The position numbers and the translations under genes are program-made. Positions 1 to 5,932 of a stretch of 8,062 nucleotides of DNA are shown in pieces. Position 1 is the stretch's first letter. Every line of letters begins with the position of its first letter. The stretch covers positions 1-8,062 of the forward strand of contig JAGVPS010000065.1 in assembly GCA_020052135.1 (NCBI GenBank), read 5' to 3'. Below the pieces are notes generated by a model. It was not told the DNA's origin, searched no databases, and worked only from the letters and a program-made list of their open reading frames with translations. The stretch comes from Minisyncoccota bacterium (GTDB lineage: Bacteria; Patescibacteriota; Minisyncoccia; UBA6257; 1-14-0-10-40-38).

Positions 1-253
1 GGTCAGAGAACCAACATACATGACAATAGACTGGAAATGGAACACCTGCTGGATAGAGCCCGATCCCTGGTTTCTTACACAAATCACAATCTCGCTTATA
101 GAGAGTCCGCTCATTGCGCCACGCGAATCGCCGCTGTCTTCGACACTCGGGGCAAAACGTAGGCGCCGGAACTTTTATTTTCTCGTAAAATGAGAAGTCC
201 TCCGACTCTATCGTGAAGTTCTGCTTGCAGTTTTGGCAGATTTTTATTTCCAT
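1..253 (-). CDS. Zinc-ribbon protein with four CxxC pairs (partial, N-terminal 84 residues)
   Basis: The minus-strand frame from the ATG at 253-251 stays open to the window edge, so the C-terminus is missing. The 84 visible residues hold four CxxC pairs: C6/C9, C34/C37, C56/C59 and C77/C80, enough ligands for two zinc ions. Around the second and third pairs are the conserved stretches FCPECRRQRR and WRNERTLYKRDCDLC, followed by PFPVYCHVCWFSD. From memory this pattern marks a zinc-ribbon family common in Patescibacteria and nearly absent elsewhere. Its function is unknown; nucleic-acid or protein binding would be usual for such folds. It starts 11 nt downstream of hicA on the same strand and may be read through from the hicBA promoter. 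No Shine-Dalgarno sequence precedes the ATG; the upstream bases are A-rich. It is soluble as far as seen, with no signal peptide or membrane segment. Confidence 0.85.
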   Translation of the reverse strand, partial: MEIKICQNCKQNFTIESEDFSFYEKIKVPAPTFCPECRRQRRFAWRNERTLYKRDCDLCKKPGIGLYPAGVPFPVYCHVCWFSD

Positions 254-264
254 AGCGGCTTTTT

Positions 265-459
265 TTATTTTTTCGTTATTTCGGGGATGCCTAAATCTCT
301 ACAAATTTTTCGTGCCAAAAAAGCATTAATTTCATTATGCCGAGGTATAGTTGAAAAACGCTTTGTTTGTGAATTGAAATACAAACTATGTTTTGCCCCT
401 TCGCGAACAAAAACACAACCCTTACCCAAAAGATAACGGATAAAATCTGTGCGCTTCAT
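265..459 (-). CDS. hicA: HicA-family mRNA interferase toxin
   Basis: This 64-residue protein has the full length and layout of HicA, a small double-stranded-RNA-binding-like fold that cleaves mRNA when free of HicB. The N-terminus MKRTDFIRYLLGKGC leads to REGAKHSLY, with the catalytic histidine expected at H24. This is followed by the conserved IPRHNEI (residues 38-44) and the C-terminal LARKICRDLGIP (residues 48-59). Nothing looks truncated and the key histidine is present, so the toxin is probably active. It follows hicB with an 11-nt gap, the two forming one transcription unit. No Shine-Dalgarno motif lies before the ATG (upstream bases are pyrimidine-rich), so translation may depend on coupling to hicB. 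The family call is strong; activity is inferred. Confidence 0.93.
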   Translation of the reverse strand: MKRTDFIRYLLGKGCVFVREGAKHSLYFNSQTKRFSTIPRHNEINAFLARKICRDLGIPEITKK

Positions 460-470
460 GAAGAGAAAAG

Positions 471-701
471 CTAAAGAGAAATGGTGACTGACTCTCGAAG
501 TATCTTCCCTCGGACATCTTCTTTTTGAGCAAGCATTTGGTTTGTTTCAAGAATAAGAAGCAGGGCATCTTTTAAATTCTCCCTCGTTTCAAGGAGCGTT
601 TTTCCTTGTGTATTAACCCCTGGAATTTCCTCAATCCATCCCAAATACCATTTCCCAGATTTACGATATGCTGCAGTGAATTGTCGTTTTATTCTTGCCA
701 T
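471..701 (-). CDS. hicB: HicB-family antitoxin, short form
   Basis: This 76-residue protein has the HicB partial RNase-H-like domain: a beta strand with WYLGWIEEIPGVNTQGKTL (residues 18-36), then an amphipathic helix TRENLKDALLLILETNQ (residues 39-55). HicB binds and neutralises HicA. This is the short form: it ends soon after the core domain and lacks the C-terminal ribbon-helix-helix or HTH DNA-binding domain of longer HicB proteins, so self-repression of the operon would need another route. It lies upstream of hicA, the reverse of the E. coli hicAB order but known in other HicBA loci. A sigma-70-like promoter sits just before the ATG, which would give a nearly leaderless message. The identification rests on the core motif, the length and the adjacent hicA. 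Confidence 0.92.
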   Translation of the reverse strand: MARIKRQFTAAYRKSGKWYLGWIEEIPGVNTQGKTLLETRENLKDALLLILETNQMLAQKEDVRGKILRESVTISL

Positions 702-709
702 ATATGAAT

Positions 710-738
710 ATATTATCTACAAGACAGAATAAAATCAA
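710..738 (-). promoter_or_regulatory. Candidate hicBA promoter (near-leaderless)
   Basis: On the minus strand TTGATT (738-733) and TAATAT (715-710) are separated by exactly 17 bp, each matching four of six positions of the sigma-70 consensus. Only 8 nt separate the -10 box from the hicB ATG, so transcription would begin within a few bases of the start codon. An alternative -10, GATAAT, overlaps it with 15-bp spacing. This is a motif-based call without expression data. Confidence 0.55.
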
Positions 739-744
739 TAGCTT

Positions 745-780
745 CTTACTTCTTATCTCCTGCCCCATACTTCATATCTC
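745..780 (-). repeat. Two-copy 15-bp direct repeat, 21-bp period, upstream of hicB
   Basis: On the minus strand GAGATATGAAGTATG (780-766) is followed by GAGATAAGAAGTAAG (759-745), identical at 13 of 15 positions and offset by 21 bp, two turns of B-DNA. The pair lies between the ATPase stop codon and the -35 box of the hicBA promoter. It could be an operator with two sites on one helix face, or simple slippage-derived sequence. The repeat is seen directly; any function is inferred. Confidence 0.5.
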
Positions 781-784
781 TCCC

Positions 785-3169
785 TTACCCCCGGAGCCGC
801 GCCATAATGTCCGTCTCAATCTCCTTCAAGTCCCGGCCGAAGCGCAGACGAGAAACTTTTTTGACCGCCTCGCTGATCGCCTGATTTCCCCGCACGCCGG
901 GAAGCGTTTCTAAGCTAAAGGGCTGGGTGGTAGTTCCTCGGATAAGCAACTTTGCATACGCATGATAGTTCGCGATATTCACGAGATCGCTTTTTGAAAA
1001 AACCGGCGCAAATTGCTTCTCTAAAAACTCCGCATCATCAGCGCCCACGCGGAAGCAAATGAGCGATCCCACGTTACCGAATACCGCGTCACGAATTTTC
1101 TCCGTGAGCTGGCCGATGAACTGATGCGCCATAGTAAGGTTTAATCCATACTTTCGCGCCTCCGACAGAATGGTGCCGATGGAATCAGTCGTGAAATTCT
1201 GGAACTCATCAATGTAGAGGTTAAAATCGGTTCTTTGCGATGAATCCCTGATATCCACACGCGAGAGTGCCGCCATGAGGATTTTACCAACAATGACCAT
1301 ACCCAAGAGACCTGCGTTTATATCCCCAATTCTCCCCTTCGAGAGATTCACGAGGAGAATTTTCTTGCCGTCCATGATCTCCCGGAAATTCAGCGCGGAG
1401 TGCGGTTGACCAATAATCGGGCGGACGTAATCGTTAGAAATAAAGTTATTAAACTTCGAAGTGATGTAGGGCGCCATATTTGCCAAAGAATTTTCTCCGG
1501 TCGCCTTAGTAGCTTCCTTTTGCCAGAAGTCCACAACCGTAGGATTCGTGATGCGATCCAGCTTTCTTTTCCGAAACTCGGGATCCGTAAATACGCGCGG
1601 AATTTCCATGAGCGTTGCTGGCTCGTTCGCGCTGTCCTCCATAAGGAGCAGAATTGCGTTCTTCGTGTACTGTTCGAACATAGGGCCGCCCACAGTCTTC
1701 ATGTCGTAGAGCTTGTCCAAAATGCTAAAGAGTTCGTTTACAATAAATGTTTTTTCCTCGGGTTTTGCGGGATTAAATTCGAGCATGTTGAGGCCTAGGG
1801 GACGCTCTCTATCGCTCGGATCAAACACCAACACATCTTCTACGCGGTTTTTGGGGATGTTCGAAAGAATTGTTTCAATGAGATCGCCATGCGGATCAAT
1901 GATGCAAACGCCCTTGCCCTTCTCTATGTCTTCGCGCACCATGTTGGTCATGAGCGTAGACTTACCCGTTCCCGTCTGCCCAATCACATACACGTGGCGC
2001 CTGCGGTCATCATCGGTTATGGAAACTTTCCTGCGCTCGCCTCGAAATGAACTGATCCCGATCGAGGTGCCCTCATCGGGCATCATGTTTGGCGGAGCCG
2101 CTTCCCGCGCAGAGAGCCAGCGGACTTTAGGAGTTTTAGTAGTCGCTGAAGGTAAATGAAAAATACTCGCGATTTCATCTGCATTCAGCGTCATCGCTTC
2201 CGCGGCATCATAGGAGCGCATGGTGTATTTAAAAAGAAAGCTTTTTTGATTGCGCGGCAGAACTGCCTTGAATTCATTTCTAAGTGGCGCTCCAAATTGT
2301 GAAAAGGAATTTACTAATCCTTCAAGCAGACGATCCGCAATAAGCGGAGTGTCACCGGAAGCCACCAGTCGGATATTGACGTCAAAGAGTGGTTTATTTA
2401 CTTTTGTCGTGATTGCCTTTACCGCCTCATCATCAACCACGAGCGGCGTATTGTCTTTCTTCTCTGCGGAGTTATGCGTGCCCGAGATAGTACTTAACAC
2501 ACCAGACATTCCCTTGGTAGATCCTTTTCCATACAACGCCTTCTCAAGTGACGCGCCTTTCTTGAGCTCTTTTAATACATCAGCAACTCTCGCTTTTGCG
2601 GACGAAGACGCGGGCATGGCGATAATCTGCATGCCCATCCCCTCCCCGACCATTTCTATATTTGCAAAATTACTTAAAATTCCCTCAAACGTATCGAGTT
2701 CGGCTTCAACATACGTGCGAATAGGAAGCACTGAACTTCGCTTTTCTTTTAGATACGCGCCACGGGTGGTGCTCCCGGCATGAAACACGCTGTACTCGTC
2801 CGCTTCCTTCACATGCGCCTCAGGCCACAACCCATGCACCTGCCGCATGGCAAATTGCACGGCACTTTCCGGAACCGCGAGATAAAAACCGATCTCCGTC
2901 GAGGTATGCGCCACTCCCACTTCAAGCACAAACGGAAGTTTGACGTTCAAGAGCGCGGCAAGAAGCTGTGAGGTGCGGTTAATCTCCGAGAGCGCGGATG
3001 CCTGATCTTTTGCCTCGGGGCTACGAGGGAGCTCAACTGAAATCAGGCGCAGAGAAAAAAGCTTCTGGAGATTTTTTCGCCATGCAAATCTTTTCCACAA
3101 AAAAATTCCCCCTGCAATACCAAGAATGGCGATTACACTGAGAAGAATATATGTCTGCATGGGGATCAC
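785..3169 (-). CDS. Membrane-anchored VirD4/TraD/HerA-like ATPase (DNA translocase or coupling-protein type)
   Basis: This 794-residue protein has one N-terminal membrane segment (about residues 7-26) followed by basic residues. A poorly recognisable region of some 350 residues comes next, then a RecA-like motor. Walker A is GQTGTGKST (397-405), followed by CIIDPHGDL (422-430). Walker B is LYIDEFQNF (651-659), a sensor-like AHQF is at 681-684, and a likely arginine finger is R707 in CFRVGADD. This arrangement is typical of type IV secretion coupling proteins and HerA/FtsK-like hexameric pumps that move DNA. Patescibacteria often carry such a protein, assigned to DUF8128/DUF87-type families. 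The GTG start overlaps the upstream stop as GTGA; an ATG nine bases further in (3160) is an equally good start and neither has a Shine-Dalgarno. No relaxase, VirB4 or pilin is in view, so its role in conjugation, DNA uptake or another pathway is open. Confidence 0.85.
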   Translation of the reverse strand: MIPMQTYILLSVIAILGIAGGIFLWKRFAWRKNLQKLFSLRLISVELPRSPEAKDQASALSEINRTSQLLAALLNVKLPFVLEVGVAHTSTEIGFYLAVPESAVQFAMRQVHGLWPEAHVKEADEYSVFHAGSTTRGAYLKEKRSSVLPIRTYVEAELDTFEGILSNFANIEMVGEGMGMQIIAMPASSSAKARVADVLKELKKGASLEKALYGKGSTKGMSGVLSTISGTHNSAEKKDNTPLVVDDEAVKAITTKVNKPLFDVNIRLVASGDTPLIADRLLEGLVNSFSQFGAPLRNEFKAVLPRNQKSFLFKYTMRSYDAAEAMTLNADEIASIFHLPSATTKTPKVRWLSAREAAPPNMMPDEGTSIGISSFRGERRKVSITDDDRRRHVYVIGQTGTGKSTLMTNMVREDIEKGKGVCIIDPHGDLIETILSNIPKNRVEDVLVFDPSDRERPLGLNMLEFNPAKPEEKTFIVNELFSILDKLYDMKTVGGPMFEQYTKNAILLLMEDSANEPATLMEIPRVFTDPEFRKRKLDRITNPTVVDFWQKEATKATGENSLANMAPYITSKFNNFISNDYVRPIIGQPHSALNFREIMDGKKILLVNLSKGRIGDINAGLLGMVIVGKILMAALSRVDIRDSSQRTDFNLYIDEFQNFTTDSIGTILSEARKYGLNLTMAHQFIGQLTEKIRDAVFGNVGSLICFRVGADDAEFLEKQFAPVFSKSDLVNIANYHAYAKLLIRGTTTQPFSLETLPGVRGNQAISEAVKKVSRLRFGRDLKEIETDIMARLRG

Positions 3170-3567
3170 TTAATGATGCCGCGACGCTTAAACTCAGCGT
3201 ATAGCTTCTCGGTGATCGAATCGTGAAAAAGCTTCATGGTCGAGGAATCTTTCTTCCGCGCTTCTTTGATCGCGTGCGGGATTCCTTTGTGGATTGCCTC
3301 ATCAATCAGCGTTTCAACCTCTAACTTCACGATCGGTGATTCATCCGCGGCATACCGTGGAAGCGGGTTTGTTGAATTATCGGTAGGCGCTGATACAGGA
3401 GCGGGCACGCTACCCGGCTGTTCCATGCCCTGCGGATATAATTTTTCCCCAATAACGCTCCGAATGGCTTCACGTGGAGCTTCTACTGCCTTGGTATGCT
3501 GTTGTACCTCTTTTGAGAGTGCGGCGATGTCCTGCTCAAGAAGATGGTCGTCAAATTGTTCAATCAT
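3166..3567 (-). CDS. Small conserved-type protein preceding the VirD4-like ATPase
   Basis: I read this as 133 residues from the ATG at 3567-3565. The frame is open upstream to 3630, but a perfect TATAAT box overlaps the next in-frame ATG (about 3606), so a transcript from it could not include the longer N-terminus. The protein has an acidic helical N-terminus (1-45), a Pro/Ser-rich linker (about 50-70), then LPRYAADESPIVKLEVETL (69-87) and a charged helical C-terminus ending KLYAEFKRRGIIK. There is no membrane segment in this form. It overlaps the ATPase gene by 4 nt, so the two are translationally coupled and probably work together; it may be an adaptor or cytoplasmic regulator of the motor. 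From memory a similar small gene precedes this ATPase in other Patescibacteria. Function is unknown. Confidence 0.75.
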   Translation of the reverse strand: MIEQFDDHLLEQDIAALSKEVQQHTKAVEAPREAIRSVIGEKLYPQGMEQPGSVPAPVSAPTDNSTNPLPRYAADESPIVKLEVETLIDEAIHKGIPHAIKEARKKDSSTMKLFHDSITEKLYAEFKRRGIIK

Positions 3568-3598
3568 GGTAAGCGAGCCACTAGGGATTAGTAGACTC

Positions 3599-3607
3599 AT
3601 TATAACA
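3599..3607 (-). promoter_or_regulatory. Extended -10 promoter for the small protein / VirD4-like ATPase operon
   Basis: The minus strand carries TGTTATAAT (3607-3599), a perfect TATAAT with the TGn extension. No good -35 is found at 16-18 bp, which extended -10 promoters can do without. Transcription would begin near 3592, leaving a leader of roughly 25 nt before the ATG at 3567. It decides the start-codon choice of the downstream gene. Confidence 0.6.
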
Positions 3608-3675
3608 CAAAGGAATCCACAGACGAGCAATTCTGATTACACGAAAGTTGTTTTAATAATGGAAAGCTTTCTGGT

Positions 3676-3972
3676 TTATGTCGTCAATGCTCTTTCTGCA
3701 AATGGCAGAAAATAACTATTCAGCTCCTCGGGAGTGATAACGAACTGTGGTGAGTCTGAGAGAGTATCTTCTATAATCATTTTTAGTCGGGCAACTTCTT
3801 GTTTTCCATTGCCAATATTTTGATGTTGAGTAAGCTGACGCATGATTTCAAACGCTCGCTCGGCACTTCGCAACATATCATCGCGATTATTTCTCTTTTT
3901 TAAAGCAAAAAAACGCGCAATTTCGCTCCCAAGATTAGCCATCAAAAAATAAGTTGTCCGCTCTGTGCTCAT
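3676..3972 (-). CDS. Hypothetical 98-residue helical protein, partner of DUF5674
   Basis: I do not recognise this family. The 98 residues look all-helical: TTYFLMANLGSEIARFFALK (6-25), a basic RNNRDDMLRSAERAFEIMRQ (27-46), then ARLKMIIEDTLS (61-72), and a C-terminal ELNSYFLPFAERA. No signal peptide, membrane segment or cysteines are present. Its ATG overlaps the stop of the DUF5674 gene as ATGA, so the two are translationally coupled and presumably used together. The size and layout resemble a toxin-antitoxin or regulator pair, but nothing in the sequence shows a nuclease, kinase or DNA-binding motif. The helical repeats could support dimerisation. It is the last gene of its unit; 103 bp separate its stop from the ATG of the next gene, and no clear intrinsic terminator follows. 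Confidence 0.8.
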   Translation of the reverse strand: MSTERTTYFLMANLGSEIARFFALKKRNNRDDMLRSAERAFEIMRQLTQHQNIGNGKQEVARLKMIIEDTLSDSPQFVITPEELNSYFLPFAERALTT

Positions 3973-4313
3973 ATAATCAATTCCTCAATAATTTTCTTCA
4001 TTGCCTCACAAATATTTTTATCTTGAACGGTCATCGTGCGATTATGAGCTGTAGGGCGAATATTGATGAGAGAAGTATATTCTATCCAGTCGTCGTGAGA
4101 ACGGTTGGGATATATATTAAAGCCCCAGATATCGCCTTGCGAGCATCCTTTTTCGATTAAAACAACATTGGCATCCATATGATATTCACCCCCGAGCGCG
4201 ATAATCTTTTTGTTGATGTCAACAACCCCTTTTACCATTTCAGTATAAAATTCCTGACCGATTTCGAGCGCTTCGGATCGGGTGATTGGGCTGGTAATGA
4301 TTCTGATGTTCAT
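3969..4313 (-). CDS. DUF5674 family protein
   Basis: This 114-residue protein matches, from memory, the DUF5674 pattern: MVKGVVDINKK (26-36), GGEYHMDANVVLIEKG (41-56), QGDIWGFNIYP (59-69), then WIEYTSLINIRP (76-87) and HNRT (90-93). The histidine in GGEYH, the tryptophans and the INIRP...NR segment are the most conserved positions I recall. The family is about 110 residues long and found in Patescibacteria and some cyanobacteria; no biochemical role is known. Here it is the first gene of a two-gene unit and ends inside the start codon of the helical partner. AAAGGA stands only two bases before the ATG, too close for a normal Shine-Dalgarno. An extended -10 element lies about 46 bp upstream. 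The protein is probably soluble and cytoplasmic. Confidence 0.82.
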   Translation of the reverse strand: MNIRIITSPITRSEALEIGQEFYTEMVKGVVDINKKIIALGGEYHMDANVVLIEKGCSQGDIWGFNIYPNRSHDDWIEYTSLINIRPTAHNRTMTVQDKNICEAMKKIIEELII

Positions 4314-4358
4314 AGTCCTTTAAGATTAAAATAAATGAAATGCTCAATCATTGTGGTC

Positions 4359-4367
4359 ATAATAACA
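4359..4367 (-). promoter_or_regulatory. Candidate extended -10 promoter for the DUF5674 cassette
   Basis: The minus strand shows TGTTATTAT (4367-4359), a TGn-extended -10 with five of six consensus bases. The surrounding TGTGTTATTATGA differs at one base from TGTGTTATAATGA before the VirD4-like operon. It lies just past the kinase stop codon, so the DUF5674 cassette need not depend on the ychF transcript. No clear -35 is visible. Confidence 0.45.
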
Positions 4368-4369
4368 CA

Positions 4370-4918
4370 TTAAAAAGATACGTAAGGATTTACTATAGTA
4401 TCCAGTTGGCGATACAGGCTGTTTAAATCGCCATCATTTTTTAGATGAAAATTCGCCTGTTGCATACATTCAAAAAGCCGCTGTACATGATGGCCGCTAT
4501 TCTCGTCAAGTTCGTTTTTTACAAACTCCTCTATTGTTGCCGCCTCACCTAACTTTCCCCGCTCTTTTGATCTCGTAAAGCGAATGGCCGGATCCGCGTC
4601 CACGCTTATGAGAAAGAGGAGTGAATGCTTCTGTAAGTATTCAATCTGCATCATCTGACGCATGCCAGAAATAACTCCTGTGTTTTCTATTTTATCCACT
4701 AGAACTTTTGCCAAATAATCTGCGCCATACTCTTTTGCAATTTGAGTTCCAAGCTCCACAAGATTATTTCGTGAAAGCTCCAATCCTCGCTTCTGCGCAA
4801 TTTCTTTTAGTGGATTGCTAATTTGAAAGTGCGGGGCGTTTAACTTGCCCGAGATGTACTCAGCTACCGTATCCTTACCGCTTCCCACTGGACCAATGAC
4901 GCCAATTACAGTCTTCAT
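4370..4918 (-). CDS. P-loop nucleotide kinase-like protein (dephospho-CoA/NMP kinase superfamily)
   Basis: This 182-residue protein begins MKTVIGVIGPVGSGKDT, with the phosphate-binding loop GPVGSGKDT at 9-17 (K15, D16, T17). VISGMRQMMQIEYL (82-95) occupies the place of the VIDGIR-type acceptor-substrate motif, SVDADPAIRFTRSKERGK (105-122) resembles the lid and its arginines, and NDGDLNSLYRQLD (161-173) matches the C-terminal NDG segment seen in CoaE and archaeal UPF0200-type kinases. It therefore probably phosphorylates a nucleotide or related small molecule; the substrate cannot be told. Length fits the superfamily. The ATG is 2 nt after the ychF stop, with no convincing Shine-Dalgarno, so translation is likely coupled to ychF. 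It may supply a general metabolic function rather than act with YchF. Confidence 0.8.
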   Translation of the reverse strand: MKTVIGVIGPVGSGKDTVAEYISGKLNAPHFQISNPLKEIAQKRGLELSRNNLVELGTQIAKEYGADYLAKVLVDKIENTGVISGMRQMMQIEYLQKHSLLFLISVDADPAIRFTRSKERGKLGEAATIEEFVKNELDENSGHHVQRLFECMQQANFHLKNDGDLNSLYRQLDTIVNPYVSF

Positions 4919-4920
4919 AA

Positions 4921-5916
4921 TTACCCGTGACGCACTACCAAAATATCGCCATCTTTTACTATATATTCTTTTCCCTCAACGCGAAGCAATCCTTTCTGCC
5001 GCGCCTCAGCCCACCCTCCGGTTTTTATGAAATCGTCGTAGTGTACTACTTCCGCTCGGATAAATTTTTGCTGAAAATCGCTATGAATTGCTCCCGATGC
5101 CTCTGGCGCCTTGCTCCCCTCCTTAATGGTCCATCCACGAGTTTCGTCCTCGCCGGTCGTGAAAAAAGTAATGAGCCCCAGTGTTTTATATGCGGCACGG
5201 ATAAGTTCTGGGATTTCCGTGGCATTTTCCAAATCAGCAACCACATAACCCGCTCCTTCTGCCCTAATAGTATCAAACAATGAAGCAGGAATATCTGCTT
5301 CACGGCCGTTTAGAAGATATACGAGCTTCCGAGATCGGAGGAGCTGTAATTCACGAACAATAACCTCGTCCGCATACTCGGCAATACTTTCACCACGAGA
5401 AAGATGTTCGCGCACTTTAGTAAGGATAGGCAACGCTTGCTTGGCTTCTTTTGAACCAGCTTTTGCTTCTGTCTCAAGCTTTGGCAAACGCCGTTCGACA
5501 ATCTGCAAATCGTGAAGCGCGAGTTCGCTAAGAATGATCTCTCGGTCACGAAGCGGATCAACGGTTGCCTCAACGTGGATAATGTCGGGGCTCGGAAAGA
5601 TACGAAGCACATGAAGAATAGCGTTTACTTCTTTAATATGTGATAAAAACGCATTCCCCAGCCCCTCACCCTGCGACGCACCTTTAACTAAGCCTGCAAT
5701 ATCATAAAATTCAACAACCGCAGGAACTTTCTTTTTTGACTTGCTCATCTCGGTAAGCGTGTCGAGCCGCTCATCAGGAACCGGAGTTACGCCTATATTC
5801 GGATCAATCGTGCAAAACGGATAGTTTGCAATGTTCACCTGAACTTTCGTCAAAATCTTAAACAGCGTGGATTTACCCACGTTGGGAAGCCCGACGATGC
5901 CTATGGATAGTTTCAT
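4921..5916 (-). CDS. ychF: YchF/OLA1 family redox-responsive ATPase, shortened
   Basis: YchF is a universal Obg-type P-loop protein that binds ribosomes and hydrolyses ATP in preference to GTP. In these 331 residues G1 is GLPNVGKST (9-17), the family hallmark NYPFCTIDPNIGVTPVPDER is at 31-50, G3 is DIAGLVKGAS (72-81), and the G4 position reads NGRE (203-206), the NxxE that replaces NKxD and allows ATP use. A coiled-coil insertion (about 130-195) follows the first half of the G domain, and a C-terminal TGS domain (about 247-330) ends EYIVKDGDILVVRHG. The usual length is about 363; some 27 residues are missing between G4 and the TGS domain, where other members have an acidic helical segment. 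It starts 16 nt after abiEii with no Shine-Dalgarno and is followed after 2 nt by the kinase gene. The identity is certain; the shortening is judged against a remembered E. coli sequence. Confidence 0.97.
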   Translation of the reverse strand: MKLSIGIVGLPNVGKSTLFKILTKVQVNIANYPFCTIDPNIGVTPVPDERLDTLTEMSKSKKKVPAVVEFYDIAGLVKGASQGEGLGNAFLSHIKEVNAILHVLRIFPSPDIIHVEATVDPLRDREIILSELALHDLQIVERRLPKLETEAKAGSKEAKQALPILTKVREHLSRGESIAEYADEVIVRELQLLRSRKLVYLLNGREADIPASLFDTIRAEGAGYVVADLENATEIPELIRAAYKTLGLITFFTTGEDETRGWTIKEGSKAPEASGAIHSDFQQKFIRAEVVHYDDFIKTGGWAEARQKGLLRVEGKEYIVKDGDILVVRHG

Positions 5917-5932
5917 GGGATACGTAACCCGA

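Noticed and set aside
1713..2783. Long plus-strand open frames of 148 and 177 codons opposite the ATPase gene
   Set aside because: They are antisense to a well-supported gene, have no recognisable domain, and their composition (Ser/Thr/Pro-rich) is typical of shadow frames.
3568..3630. N-terminal extension of the small partner protein starting MLVCGFLCVIMSLL
   Set aside because: It looks like a signal peptide, but a perfect TATAAT overlaps the second ATG, so a transcript from that promoter would not encode it.
3660..3675. GAAAGCTTTC palindrome after the 98-residue gene as a terminator
   Set aside because: It has no loop, a weak stem and no proper T-run; likely chance.
5917..5932. GGG-TACGTA-CCC near-palindrome between abiEii and ychF as an operator
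   Set aside because: It is short with mismatches in both arms, and there is no accompanying promoter.
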